The notes: generated by a model not told the origin, from the letters alone. 46,668 bases of DNA from an uncultured Bacteroides sp. (GCA_944322355.1 CALUOT010000016.1:1-46668), one strand, 5' to 3'. Numbered from the stretch's first letter, positions 33,832-42,122 are shown. A program made the numbers and translations.

Positions 33832-34257
33832 ATGTTGAAGACTATTTTGTCTATTTCCGGTAAACCGGGTTTGTATAAACTTGTTTCGAGAGGAAATAAT
33901 ATGTTGATTGTAGAGTCGCTTATTGATAAAAGACGCTTCCCTGCCTATGGAAATGAGAAAATCATTTCTTTGGGGGACATTGCCATGTATACCGATGGGG
34001 ACGATGTGCCTTTGCGGGAAGTATTCGAGGCGATGAAGAAGAAAGAAAATGGAGCTTCAGTGGTCTTGTCTAAAAAACCTTCCAATAATGAGTTGTATGA
34101 TTATCTGAGTGCAGTACTTCCGAATTATGATCGTGATCGTGTACATGCTTCCGATGTCAAGAAGCTGATTTCTTGGTACAATTTGTTAGTGGCAAGTGGC
34201 ATGACCGATTTTGAAGAAGAAGTTCAGGCTACGGAAGAGGAAGCAACAGAAGAGTAA
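33832..34257 (+). CDS. DUF5606 domain protein
   Basis: 141 residues. MLKTILSISGKPGLYKLVSRG and KRRFPAYGNEKIISLGDIAMYT are the start of the DUF5606 family (Bacteroidetes, function unknown). The C-terminus is a Glu/Ala/Thr-rich tail. No signal or TM. A TACCTTTG box (33737-33744) in the end of coaE could give it its own promoter, without a good -33 element. A hairpin terminator follows. Confidence 0.85.
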   Translation: MLKTILSISGKPGLYKLVSRGNNMLIVESLIDKRRFPAYGNEKIISLGDIAMYTDGDDVPLREVFEAMKKKENGASVVLSKKPSNNELYDYLSAVLPNYDRDRVHASDVKKLISWYNLLVASGMTDFEEEVQATEEEATEE

Positions 34258-34305
34258 TAAAAATACTCCCCTATACTCCGCTTCATAAGAAGAGGAAAGA
34301 AAAAG

Positions 34306-34352
34306 AACGCAGTATGCTAAGACTTATATATAGGTTTGGGTATACTGCGTTT
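34306..34352 (+). terminator. Hairpin terminator after the DUF5606 gene
   Basis: AACGCAGTAT (34306-34315) pairs with ATACTGCGTT (34342-34351), followed by TTATTC. The loop of 26 nt is long, but the stem is perfect over 10 bp. Confidence 0.65.
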
Positions 34353-34434
34353 ATTCTATGGTATTCACAAAACCGAATGAAGCATACCGCCGTCAGGGAA
34401 TGGGGCGGCTTTCATGGCTTTATTCCCAATGAAA

Positions 34435-35340
34435 TTATACCGCCAAGTTATTTTGGGTGCGATATTCTTTGGGAGTACAACCCACTTCTTTCTTGAAAAA
34501 TCGCAGAAAATGTTGTGGGTATTGAAAGCCTAACATATCGGCAATCTGTTTCATATTCGTATTGGGTTCGAGCAAAGCGTTTTTGGCTATTTCGATGATT
34601 TTAAGATGGACGTGTTCTCTTGCAGTTTTACCAGTTTCTGATTTGACCAAATCCCCAAAATAATTGGGTGATAAACATATCTTATCTGCAAAATATTTGA
34701 CGGTAGGCAGTCCTTGCAGGCGTGCCGTGCCGGAATCCCAATACTCGTCCAACAATTGCTCGAAACGGACCAGGACATCGTTGTTCAGCACTTCACGAGT
34801 GACGAACTGACGTTCATAGAAACGCATGCAATAGTTGAGCAACACTTCAATATTGGAGATGATCAGCGGTTTGGAAAATTTATCGATGGGATGCTCTAGC
34901 TCATGAGCTATCTTGTTCATATAATCTTGCACAATAACACGTTCGTCCGCAGACAAGTGTAAAGCTTCATTGGACGCATACGAAAAGAAACTATATTGCT
35001 TCATTTTCTGCGCCAATGGAGTGAGGAACAGAAAATCGGGATGAAACAATAATGCATCAGCTTCAGGCACAGGCCCGTCTTCGATACGGTGGATGCCAAC
35101 GGTCTGTCCCGGAGCAAAACAGACAACCGTCTCATCATCGAAATCATATTTCGTTTTGCCGTAATTGATGGTACATCCCACCGTTTTTTTCAAGAAGAGT
35201 GCATAAAAGCCGAATGTCATTTTATGTGTCGGCTGGTTTTCTGAACGGTCAAAATGTACAATTCCGACCAGCGGATGTTTGGTTTGAAATCCGAAAAAAC
35301 GATTATATTGTTCTATGGTATCCGCTTTTATTATTTCCAT
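34435..35340 (-). CDS. AraC family transcriptional regulator
   Basis: 301 residues. N-terminal cupin-like sensing part (CFAPGQTVGIHRIEDG) and C-terminal AraC double HTH (about 205-298: GLPTVKYFADKICLSPNYFG, LLEPNTNMKQIADMLGFQYP, FLRFFKKEVGCTPKEYR). Divergent from the exported hydrolase gene at 35594, which it probably controls; the gap holds repeated TTGAGGTA and ACTCAAAT sites. Ligand unknown. Confidence 0.92.
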   Translation of the reverse strand: MEIIKADTIEQYNRFFGFQTKHPLVGIVHFDRSENQPTHKMTFGFYALFLKKTVGCTINYGKTKYDFDDETVVCFAPGQTVGIHRIEDGPVPEADALLFHPDFLFLTPLAQKMKQYSFFSYASNEALHLSADERVIVQDYMNKIAHELEHPIDKFSKPLIISNIEVLLNYCMRFYERQFVTREVLNNDVLVRFEQLLDEYWDSGTARLQGLPTVKYFADKICLSPNYFGDLVKSETGKTAREHVHLKIIEIAKNALLEPNTNMKQIADMLGFQYPQHFLRFFKKEVGCTPKEYRTQNNLAV

Positions 35341-35366
35341 GCTTTTAATTTTTAAGTTTCTTGCTG

Positions 35367-35374
35367 CAAATATA
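35367..35374 (-). promoter_or_regulatory. -7 box for the AraC gene
   Basis: TATATTTG on the minus strand, 27 nt before the ATG. No good TTTG at -33, which would fit an activator-dependent or weak promoter. Confidence 0.5.
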
Positions 35375-35420
35375 CACTTATGTCTAATAATTCTAGAATG
35401 TCAAACAAAAAAAGAAGTAA

Positions 35421-35517
35421 TTGAGGTATCTTTCTCCGTATTGTGTATACTTTATTGATACTCAAATGATAACAAATAAACTCAAATCCGTGTTTGAGGT
35501 ACTTTTATCCGTTGTCT
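35421..35517. promoter_or_regulatory. Candidate AraC operators in the divergent gap
   Basis: A ~20-bp direct repeat, TTGAGGTATCTTTCTCCGT (35421) and TTGAGGTACTTTTATCCGT (35494), is spaced 73 bp (about seven helical turns). Between them ACTCAAAT occurs at 35460 and 35480, and CTCAAA ... TTTGAG (35481-35498) forms a palindrome. Confidence 0.55.
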
Positions 35518-35545
35518 GGGTATCAGTTAATAGGAATATGGCAAT

Positions 35546-35553
35546 TACTTTTG
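35546..35553 (+). promoter_or_regulatory. -7 box for the hydrolase/lipoprotein pair
   Basis: TACTTTTG, 40 nt before the ATG at 35594. The -33 region lacks TTTG; the TTGAGGTA repeat ends about 30 bp upstream, suggesting activation. Confidence 0.55.
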
Positions 35554-35593
35554 CAGTGGAATAGAAAATATCAATTATAAAAAATAGAGAGAC

Positions 35594-36649
35594 ATGAAGT
35601 TATTGACAATTCTCACTGCAGGTCTGTTGGCTTTCAACACGGCAGGCTTTGCACAAAACGACCAAGCAATGAAGTTTCAGGAAGAACAGCTGAAATTGAC
35701 GACTGAATGGGACAAAGTGTTCCCCCAGAGCGACAAAGTAACCCATAGCAAGATTACTTTCCACAACCGATACGGCATCACGCTCGCTGCCGACTTGTAC
35801 ATACCCAAGAATGCGGCAGGCAAACTTCCGGCTATAGTCGTCAGCGGGCCATTTGGAGCAGTGAAGGAACAGGCATCGGGACTGTATGCGCAGACATTGG
35901 CCGAGCGCGGTTTCCTGACCATCGCTTTCGATCCCTCATTTACGGGAGAGAGCGGAGGGCAGCCACGCAGTGTAGCCTCGCCGGACATTAACACGGAAGA
36001 TTTCAGTGCGGCGGTGGACTATCTTTCCACCCGTGACGATGTGGACGCTGAACGCATTGGCATACTTGGTATCTGTGGTTTTGGAGGTTTCGCCATCAAT
36101 GCGGCGGCTATGGATACGCGCATCAAGGCAACGGTAGCATCCACCATGTATGACATTTGCCGGGGAACTGCCAACGGTTATTTCGATGCCAACGACAATG
36201 CCGATGCACGCTACGAAATACGCAAGCAACTGAATGCCCAACGCACGGAAGACTATCGCAACGGAACGTATAAACGCACGGTGATGAATCCCAAGCCTGC
36301 CGATGACGCTCCGCAGTTTATGAAGGACTACTATGATTATTATAAAACAGAGCGTGGTTATCACCCTCGTTCCATCAACTCCGGGCTGGGTTGGAATGTT
36401 ACTTCCTCACTTTCACTTCTCAATATGCCCATCTTGGCTTACAGTGACGAGATACGCAGTGCCGTATTGGTGCTACATGGCGAAAAGGCTCATTCGCGCT
36501 ACTTCGGTGAAGATGCCTTCAAGAAGCTGAAAGGTGATAATAAGGAACTGTTCATCGTGCCGGGAGCCAGTCACACCGATTTGTACGACAACCTGGAAAA
36601 GATACCGTTCGACAAGATAGTCGAGTTTTATAACCAATACTTGAAGTGA
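35594..36649 (+). CDS. Exported alpha/beta hydrolase with a Cys nucleophile elbow
   Basis: 351 residues. Signal peptide 1-20 (cut AFA-Q). Alpha/beta hydrolase core: oxyanion strand AIVVSGPFGAVKEQ, then nucleophile elbow GICGFGG with Cys161 where most esterases have Ser, and a C-terminal GASHTDLYDN with the likely catalytic His. Cys at the elbow is known from dienelactone hydrolases; the overall pattern resembles YcjY-like hydrolases. Periplasmic; substrate unknown. The next gene starts two bases after its stop. Probably under control of the divergent AraC protein. Confidence 0.87.
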   Translation: MKLLTILTAGLLAFNTAGFAQNDQAMKFQEEQLKLTTEWDKVFPQSDKVTHSKITFHNRYGITLAADLYIPKNAAGKLPAIVVSGPFGAVKEQASGLYAQTLAERGFLTIAFDPSFTGESGGQPRSVASPDINTEDFSAAVDYLSTRDDVDAERIGILGICGFGGFAINAAAMDTRIKATVASTMYDICRGTANGYFDANDNADARYEIRKQLNAQRTEDYRNGTYKRTVMNPKPADDAPQFMKDYYDYYKTERGYHPRSINSGLGWNVTSSLSLLNMPILAYSDEIRSAVLVLHGEKAHSRYFGEDAFKKLKGDNKELFIVPGASHTDLYDNLEKIPFDKIVEFYNQYLK

Positions 36650-36650
36650 T

Positions 36651-37190
36651 ATGAAACGGCTGATTAACTGCTGGGTACTGACATTTCTCCTCCTTTTCAT
36701 GGGAAATGCTCTCACGGCCTGTTCGGACAATGACCCGATGGAAGAAGTGACGGAAGTACCGACTCCGCCATCTGATGTAGACGAGGACGATAATGAAGGA
36801 AATAGCAATGACAATAACGGTGATACCAGTGAATCTATGGAAAGGAATATTACGATTTCAGTCAACGAGACATCATTTGCCGCCACGCTTGCAGACAGCG
36901 ACGCAGCACGGGCTTTTGCTGCCATGCTCCCCCTTATGCTGGATATGAGCGAAATGAACGGTAACGAAAAATACCATTACTTGTCGGAAGAACTGCCTAC
37001 GGACAGTTATCGGCCGGGGACAATCCAGGCGGGCGACCTGATGCTTTACGGCTCGTCTTGCATCGTCTTGTTTTACGAAACTTTTTCGTCTGGCTACAGC
37101 TACACACGCTTGGGGCAGATAGACAATCCCGAAGGGCTTGCCGCAGCCTTGGGCAGTGGAAATGTAAGCGTAAGGTTTGAAGTTCGATAG
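36651..37190 (+). CDS. Cyclophilin-like fold lipoprotein
   Basis: 179 residues. Lipoprotein signal with lipobox LTAC (Cys24), then an acidic Asn/Asp/Glu-rich linker (about 45-62), then a compact domain (NITISVNETSFAATLADSDA, LSEELPTDSYRPGTIQAGDL, IVLFYETFSSGYSYTRLGQI) that fits the bacterial cyclophilin-like (PF18050-type) fold. Such domains are often found beside hydrolases or reductases; no isomerase activity can be claimed. Translated right after the hydrolase gene, so likely a partner in the envelope. Confidence 0.8.
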   Translation: MKRLINCWVLTFLLLFMGNALTACSDNDPMEEVTEVPTPPSDVDEDDNEGNSNDNNGDTSESMERNITISVNETSFAATLADSDAARAFAAMLPLMLDMSEMNGNEKYHYLSEELPTDSYRPGTIQAGDLMLYGSSCIVLFYETFSSGYSYTRLGQIDNPEGLAAALGSGNVSVRFEVR

Positions 37191-37491
37191 TATGTAATTT
37201 ATGGAAAACATCCCCAATAGTAAAGGCAAAAATGTTCTTGTCCTGATGACTATACAATTTTATTGTTCCTATTGGGTTGCTTAATCACATACTTATTGAT
37301 ATAAATACTTAGTGATAGGTGGGTTATACTCTATATTTATCTTAAAGGAAAAAACGGAATGAGTTTAAAGCCAAAGAAAATCTCTTGTTCATGAGGGATA
37401 ATTCAAGATTTTAGCTACTTTTGCGATTGGATTGAGGTGACTCTTTCCAAGACATACGAAAAATAGAAGAAGCGTTATGCTTATCTCTTGC

Positions 37492-37690
37492 GAATGAAAA
37501 CCTAGGAAATTTTCAAAGCGGACAAGGATAGCATAGTGGTTCTCACGCTATAGCGTGGGCTGCTATTACTACATCTGTTCGCACAGGTTTTCCTAGGACC
37601 TTCATTCAAAGACGTGGTAGCATTGCAGTTCACGCTTTGTGTTTTAATAGTGGTCCTTATGAACTGGGAGGGCTTCCAATCTTTTTTGTA
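37492..37690 (+). ncRNA. Candidate structured RNA or leader upstream of the HTH gene
   Basis: A two-part long stem, GAATGAA + CCTAGGAAA (37492-37498, 37501-37509) with TTTCCTAGG + TTCATTC (37589-37597, 37601-37607), encloses ATAGCA/TGCTAT (37528-37533 / 37561-37566) and a perfect palindrome CACGCTATAGCGTG (37544-37557). AGGACC (37595-37600) can instead pair with GGTCCT (37652-37657), which excludes part of the long stem. A short hairpin and a T run (CTTTTTTG, 37681-37688) end it just before the HTH ATG. No ATG-initiated ORF of useful size covers it. Confidence 0.45.
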
Positions 37691-37695
37691 GAAGT

Positions 37696-37926
37696 ATGAA
37701 ATCTATCGGCATCTTGATCAAAGAGGAATTAGAAAAACAAGAACGTAGCGTCAGCTGGTTTGCCCGTAAATTGTCTTGTGACCGTTCGAATGTTTACCGT
37801 TTGTTTCAGAAAGAAAGCATTGATACACATTTACTTGTCCGTATATCGCTTATCTTGAACCGTGATTTCTTCTCTGATTTGTCTGCTGATATTCATTTGT
37901 CTGATTCTGAGGACAATCAAGCTTAA
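37696..37926 (+). CDS. Small helix-turn-helix protein
   Basis: 76 residues. SIGILIKEELEKQERSVSWF, ARKLSCDRSNVYRLFQKESI and DTHLLVRISLILNRDFF form a lambda-repressor-like (XRE) HTH, recognition helix around residues 28-40. The short acidic tail has no other domain. A DNA-binding role is likely, target unknown. The gene starts right after the structured segment and T run, so it may be controlled by attenuation. Confidence 0.8.
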   Translation: MKSIGILIKEELEKQERSVSWFARKLSCDRSNVYRLFQKESIDTHLLVRISLILNRDFFSDLSADIHLSDSEDNQA

Positions 37927-38008
37927 TTTCAAGCAGTGTCGCAATATTTGCATCGTAATCGTGTCAATCTCGCATCGCTTGATTGCGGTTCGTTCTTTAT
38001 ATTTGCTT

Positions 38009-38016
38009 TACCTTTG
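38009..38016 (+). promoter_or_regulatory. -7 box for the small lipoprotein
   Basis: TACCTTTG, 27 nt before the ATG at 38044; TTG at 37984-37986 is a possible -33. An overlapping TATATTTG (37998-38005) also fits the consensus. Confidence 0.5.
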
Positions 38017-38043
38017 TCAAGGCAATTTAAATAAAAAAAGAAA

Positions 38044-38463
38044 ATGAAAGCAATGAAGTATTTATCAATGGTGTTACTTGTGTTAGTAACAAGTGTTTGT
38101 ATGTTTAGTTGTAGTGATGACGATGAACCTACATTAAGTGGAAATACCTCGGTTACAGGGACTTGGGTGAGTGATGATGAGTATAGTTATGGAGGAGTGG
38201 ATGTTTATGTGAGAATTCGATTTGAAGCAAATAATACTGGTGTTTTTAGTTTTGTGTCCTCTAATCATGCCCCTGTTGATTTTGCTTTTGAATATACATC
38301 CAAAAGAGAAGATAATGGAGATACATATTTGACTATAATATGGACAGGGTTGAATATACCAACTTTAAATGGTAGACCAGTTTTTGCAAGTGGTTCTGAA
38401 TACAAGGTCACTATTTCTCCTACTCGGTTAATAATCAACGGTTATGAATTTATTCGTTCGTAA
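38044..38463 (+). CDS. Small lipoprotein, lipocalin-like
   Basis: 139 residues. Lipoprotein signal MKAMKYLSMVLLVLVTSVC with lipidated Cys23 (FSC-SDDD), or start at Met 38053. The mature part is beta-rich (TGTWVSDDEYSYGGVDVYVR, GVFSFVSSN, FAFEYTSKREDNGDTYLTII, INGYEFIRS), the pattern of small lipocalin-like Bacteroides lipoproteins. More AT-rich than its neighbours, so perhaps acquired. Function unknown. Confidence 0.8.
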   Translation: MKAMKYLSMVLLVLVTSVCMFSCSDDDEPTLSGNTSVTGTWVSDDEYSYGGVDVYVRIRFEANNTGVFSFVSSNHAPVDFAFEYTSKREDNGDTYLTIIWTGLNIPTLNGRPVFASGSEYKVTISPTRLIINGYEFIRS

Positions 38464-38640
38464 TAACATAGAAGAAAATAATCGCCCATTAGTCAATACT
38501 GTAGTATTAAAAACGCAGTAGTATTTATTTTACCAAGTAAGTATATATCCGCAAATCAGTGCAGCATGTCTTCGTTTTCAGTGGATATGTACCGAGGATG
38601 TATTGGTTGAAAACGGATTCTATTTATTAAAATTTGAAAT

Positions 38641-38679
38641 AAAGCATCTTTAGGGAGAATTTCTCTATAAAGATGCTTT
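38641..38679 (+). terminator. Strong hairpin terminator in the accessory gap
   Basis: AAAGCATCTTTA (38641-38652) pairs perfectly over 12 bp with TAAAGATGCTTT (38668-38679), followed by GTTGCTT. It is 177 bp after the lipoprotein stop; no gene is seen between. Confidence 0.7.
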
Positions 38680-39041
38680 GTTGCTTAATTTGTTATAATG
38701 ATTTATCATGCAAAAATAAAGTGAATAGGTAAAGGATTGTGAAACTGGATTGATATAACTCTTTTCTTAATGATAAGAAAATTATTGTCAATATGTTATC
38801 CGAAAATACGGAATTTAGAAGTTTAAATTATATATATTTTTTATTTGATATCCCATGTTTGAAGAATGCTTCTTGCCGGGTTGTCACCCTATAATGTAAC
38901 TCCGCTATACGCGCCTCCGCGTGAGGAAGTGTTAAATGTTAATGTGAAACCAAAATACTATTAACCTTTGTTCACGCGGACGCATAAAGACGGAGTCATA
39001 AAATGGGCTGCCAACCTGTCAAGGCAGGTCATCGGGAACGG
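38680..39041. other. AT-rich to mixed gap with no clear gene
   Basis: No convincing ORF on either strand. A 9-bp inverted repeat TCCGCGTGA/TCACGCGGA (38916-38924, 38972-38980) and a small hairpin ACCTG/CAGGT (39014-39018, 39025-39029) that could end the minus-strand small ORF are all that stand out. Confidence 0.5.
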
Positions 39042-39194
39042 TTAGAGGCCGTGGACTTTCTGGCCGATTTTCAGGCTGCGCACTAACTCGTCGAGCCAAT
39101 GACGGTTGGCTTCTTCTAGCAAGGCGGGCAGATACGGCAGAAGACGAACGATGCACATTCCCAGTTGGGGACTTTCCGAGTCTTCATGTTTCAT
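39042..39194 (-). CDS. Small hypothetical protein (50 aa)
   Basis: ATG at 39194 to TAA at 39042. The sequence has a normal mix of residues (SPQLGMCIVRLLPYLPALLE, HWLDELVRSLKIGQ) and helical character. I do not recognise the family with certainty. It lies beside VirE-like and DUF4248 remnants and may belong to the same decayed accessory locus. No clear promoter was found. Confidence 0.45.
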   Translation of the reverse strand: MKHEDSESPQLGMCIVRLLPYLPALLEEANRHWLDELVRSLKIGQKVHGL

Positions 39195-39339
39195 GGTTTA
39201 GACATTTTTGAGTGAGCAATAAATTTAAAAATCTATTAAAAGAGATGAAAATTGGCAAAAATTGATACGCATATATGGATACCACCGGTTGTAGTCGTTT
39301 AAAAAATATGGCTTATCTTCGTGCTCAAAAAAGACAGAT

Positions 39340-39857
39340 ATGACTAACAAAGAGACAATCAGCCTTGTCCCCATCAGTGGGGCAGGCATACGGGTCGTCA
39401 GTCGCTATGCGGTTGAGGGTATTGCGGGTAATGAACAGGCGTTCTACTGCCTTGCTTTCCGCCAAATGAACGAATATTACCATACACTCACGGGGCTGGA
39501 TTATGGCGAAAAGTGCAAGAACTGTACCCGGCTGAGCGGCCTGGCCCATGAGCCGCAGGTGTATCATAATCCGCAGGCTGTTCTTTTCGAGGTGTCTTGC
39601 ATGGAAGAGGAACTGATACAGGCTGCTACAGCCGTTCTCTGGAGGGGGAGGAAGCCATCTTCGTGACCAACTCCCAGATCTTACAGCGTATCAACGCCGG
39701 TTTGCGTCAGAAGCTGAGTCCGGTGAAGATTGGCATCGTGATGAAGCGGCTGGGCTATGAGCTGGTTCGTGTGGCGGGCAAGCGCGGCTACCGGGTGGTG
39801 GAGCTGAAGGGGGAAGAAATCTATCGCAACCAGAAGGCCATGGCACGGTATTGCTGA
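39340..39857 (+). pseudogene. Remnant of a BT4734/VirE-like protein with DUF3874-like C-terminus
   Basis: Two frames overlap. The first (39340-39666) gives LVPISGAGIRVVSRYAVEG, FRQMNEYYHTLTGLDYGEKC and VYHNPQAVLFEV, resembling the end of the BT4734-like N-terminal domain. The second (to 39857) gives EEAIFVTNSQILQRINAGLR and VMKRLGYELVRVAGKRGYRV, resembling a DUF3874 C-terminus. The frames change around the G-rich stretch at about 39640-39655. Full proteins of this kind are several hundred residues, so the N-terminus and the middle are lost. Family names are from recall. Confidence 0.7.
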
Positions 39858-39875
39858 TTGGTGTTCTGTCAAACC

Positions 39876-40010
39876 ACCGCAGGTGTCGCTCATGCTCCAC
39901 TCACGGTTACCCATTGTGAGACGGTTCCACCGTCTTTGGGGGGCGGCATCCTCCTGTTTGAGCCTTGGAGAGGTAATAGCCGTTGGTAGAGCGCGAGCGA
40001 TACCTGCGGT
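39876..40010. repeat. 15-bp inverted repeat enclosing a hairpin, after the VirE-like remnant
   Basis: ACCGCAGGTGTCGCT (39876-39890) and AGCGATACCTGCGGT (39996-40010) pair with one mismatch. Between them AGACGG/CCGTCT (near 39920-39936) forms a small hairpin. No gene here. Confidence 0.5.
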
Positions 40011-40106
40011 GCATTTCGAGACGGATTCGCCGCCCTTATTTAAATCGTAAGTTGCTAATCGTAGACCCCCGGTTTATGGGTGCTAAACCCCTGGTTTCGG
40101 ATACCT

Positions 40107-40140
40107 AAACAGCCTGTTGACGCGTCTCAACAGGCTGTTT
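40107..40140. terminator. Perfect 14-bp hairpin in the accessory gap
   Basis: AAACAGCCTGTTGA (40107-40120) pairs perfectly with TCAACAGGCTGTTT (40127-40140), loop CGCGTC. GGGTGCTAAA occurs on both sides (40078 and 40143). It may terminate transcription between the two gene remnants. Confidence 0.6.
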
Positions 40141-40181
40141 ACGGGTGCTAAAAGGGGGTATGGAGGGGGAAAACCGCCGGG

Positions 40182-40362
40182 TTAGGGCTCGCCGATGGCT
40201 TCTACAATCATCCGCACATGTACCGGCATGTAGATGCGGCATTGCGGGTTGTATCCGGCAGCTTGGAGCCGTTCGCGCAGATGGGGGATAGTAATCGATC
40301 CAACCCTGCAACTTTCGGTAGGCCACTTGCGGGTTGAGTGTGGGGAAATATTGTATGATTCT
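40182..40362 (-). pseudogene. Frameshifted DUF4248-like gene fragment
   Basis: The distal part ends PHLRERLQAAGYNPQCRIY ... VRMIVEAIGEP, the C-terminal pattern of DUF4248. The proximal part (YFPTLNPQVAYRKLQGWIDY) is in another frame. Removing one C from the run of five at 40283-40287 joins them into one continuous domain. The first ~15-20 residues and a start codon are missing. DUF4248 genes usually sit with VirE-like genes in Bacteroides (recall), consistent with the neighbour remnant. Confidence 0.65.
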
Positions 40363-40402
40363 TTATAGAAAGTACCAAATGAAAGGTGAACAGGATACAG
40401 GT

Positions 40403-40481
40403 AAATGAAGAATGAAGAATTAGGAATGAAGAATTTTGGAGGTATACTCATTCTTCATTCCTAATTCTTCATTCTTCATTT
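40403..40481. repeat. Perfect 31-bp inverted repeat after the fumarase gene
   Basis: Arm 40403-40433 (AAATGAAGAATGAAGAATTA ...) is the exact reverse complement of 40451-40481, loop of 17 nt. It ends three bases from the fumarase stop codon and may act as its terminator. Same family as the imperfect repeat at 9331-9424. Confidence 0.8.
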
Positions 40482-40484
40482 AAT

Positions 40485-42122
40485 TTATTTGCAGCAGCGC
40501 GGCTTCAGTTGTTTGAAGAAGTCGTTACCTTTGTCATCTACCAGGATAAAGGCGGGGAAGTCTTCTACTTCAATCTTCCAAATGGCTTCCATGCCCAGTT
40601 CGGGATATTCCACACACTCGATGCTCTTAATGTTGTTTTGAGCCAAGATGGCGGCAGGACCACCGATAGAGCCGAGATAGAAACCGCCATGTTTCTTGCA
40701 GGCATCGGTAACGGCTTGGCTACGATTGCCTTTGGCCAACATGATCATGCTTCCGCCGTGGCTTTGGAAGAGGTCGACGTAGGGATCCATTCGGCCTGCC
40801 GTGGTCGGTCCCATAGAGCCGCAGGCCATGCCTTGTGGAGTTTTGGCAGGACCGGCATAGTAGATGGGATGATCCTTGATGTATTGTGGCAAGTCCTCGC
40901 CACGATCCAACCGTTCTTTCAGCTTGGCATGGGCAATGTCCCGACCTACAATAATGGTGCCGTTCAGGCTCAGACGGGTAGCTACCGGATACTTGGTCAG
41001 TTCCTTCAGAATATCCGTCATGGGTTGGTTCAGGTTGATTTTCACGGCATCGCCTTCGCCGGCCTGACGCAAAGCTTCGGGGATGAGCTCGCCCGGATGA
41101 CTGTCCAGCTTTTCAATCCAGATACCGTCTTTATTGATTTTACACTTGATGTTGCGGTCGGCTGAGCAGGAAACGCCCAGACCTACGGGACATGAAGCAC
41201 CGTGACGGGGCAGGCGGATGATGCGTACATCGTGTGCATAGTATTTGCCGCCAAACTGTGCGCCCAAACCGATGTTGTGAGCTTCTTCCAGTACTTTTTT
41301 CTCTAATTCGACATCGCGGAAAGCGCGGCCGTATTCATTACCGGTGGTAGGCAGATTGTCGTAGAAATGGGTAGAAGCCAACTTCACGGTCAGCAGATTC
41401 TTTTCGGCTGACGTACCGCCGATGACGAAAGCAATGTGATAGGGAGGGCAAGCAGCCGTACCCAGTGTCTTCATCTTCTCTACCAGGAAGGGAACTAAGG
41501 TCTCGGGATTGAGGATGGCTTTGGTCTCCTGATACAAATAGGTCTTGTTGGCTGAGCCACCGCCCTTGGTCACGCAAAGGAATTCGTACTCCATGCCTTC
41601 TGTAGCCTCGATGTCAATTTGGGCTGGGAGGTTGCACTTCGTATTGACCTCTTCGTACATGCTCAGCGGTGCATTTTGTGAGTAACGCAGGTTCTCTTCG
41701 GTGTACGTCTTGTACACACCCAGTGACAGGGCTTCTTCATCGCAATAGCCTGTCCATACCTGTTGGCCTTTTTCGCCGTGGATAATGGCCGTACCTGTGT
41801 CTTGGCAGAAGGGTAATACGCCTTTGGCAGCTACTTCAGCATTGCGCAGGAAAGTGAGTGCTACGTATTTGTCGTTTTCACTGGCTTCCGGGTCGTTCAG
41901 TATTTTGGCCACCTGTTCGTTGTGCGAACGGCGTAACATGAACGATACGTCGCGGAAAGCGGCATTGGCCATAGCCGTAAGGCCTTCTTTCTCGATCTTC
42001 AAGATGGGTTTCCCCTCAAACTCGCTCACCGATACATAGTCTTTGGTAAGCAGATAGTACTCAGTTGTATCCTTTCCCTTTTCAAACATGGGTTGATACT
42101 TAAACGGAGGTGTTGTTGCCAT
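40485..42122 (-). CDS. Fumarate hydratase class I (4Fe-4S)
   Basis: 545 residues, the fumA/fumB type. The three cluster ligands correspond to Cys106 ([10 protein letters not shown]), Cys225 ([10 protein letters not shown]) and Cys319 ([10 protein letters not shown]), each one position from the E. coli FumA ligands (105, 224, 318). The C-terminal beta domain has [13 protein letters not shown]. It interconverts fumarate and malate; in Bacteroides it serves the reductive branch to succinate. Oxygen-labile cluster, cytoplasmic. Single gene with its own -7 box and a hairpin at the 3' end. Confidence 0.95.
   Translation of the reverse strand: MATTPPFKYQPMFEKGKDTTEYYLLTKDYVSVSEFEGKPILKIEKEGLTAMANAAFRDVSFMLRRSHNEQVAKILNDPEASENDKYVALTFLRNAEVAAKGVLPFCQDTGTAIIHGEKGQQVWTGYCDEEALSLGVYKTYTEENLRYSQNAPLSMYEEVNTKCNLPAQIDIEATEGMEYEFLCVTKGGGSANKTYLYQETKAILNPETLVPFLVEKMKTLGTAACPPYHIAFVIGGTSAEKNLLTVKLASTHFYDNLPTTGNEYGRAFRDVELEKKVLEEAHNIGLGAQFGGKYYAHDVRIIRLPRHGASCPVGLGVSCSADRNIKCKINKDGIWIEKLDSHPGELIPEALRQAGEGDAVKINLNQPMTDILKELTKYPVATRLSLNGTIIVGRDIAHAKLKERLDRGEDLPQYIKDHPIYYAGPAKTPQGMACGSMGPTTAGRMDPYVDLFQSHGGSMIMLAKGNRSQAVTDACKKHGGFYLGSIGGPAAILAQNNIKSIECVEYPELGMEAIWKIEVEDFPAFILVDDKGNDFFKQLKPRCCK

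Noticed and set aside
37534-37699. Coding frame of ~50 codons overlapping the HTH start (ATGA)
   Set aside because: There is no ATG and an in-frame TAG precedes it; base pairing explains the segment better, though a decayed upstream gene cannot be excluded.
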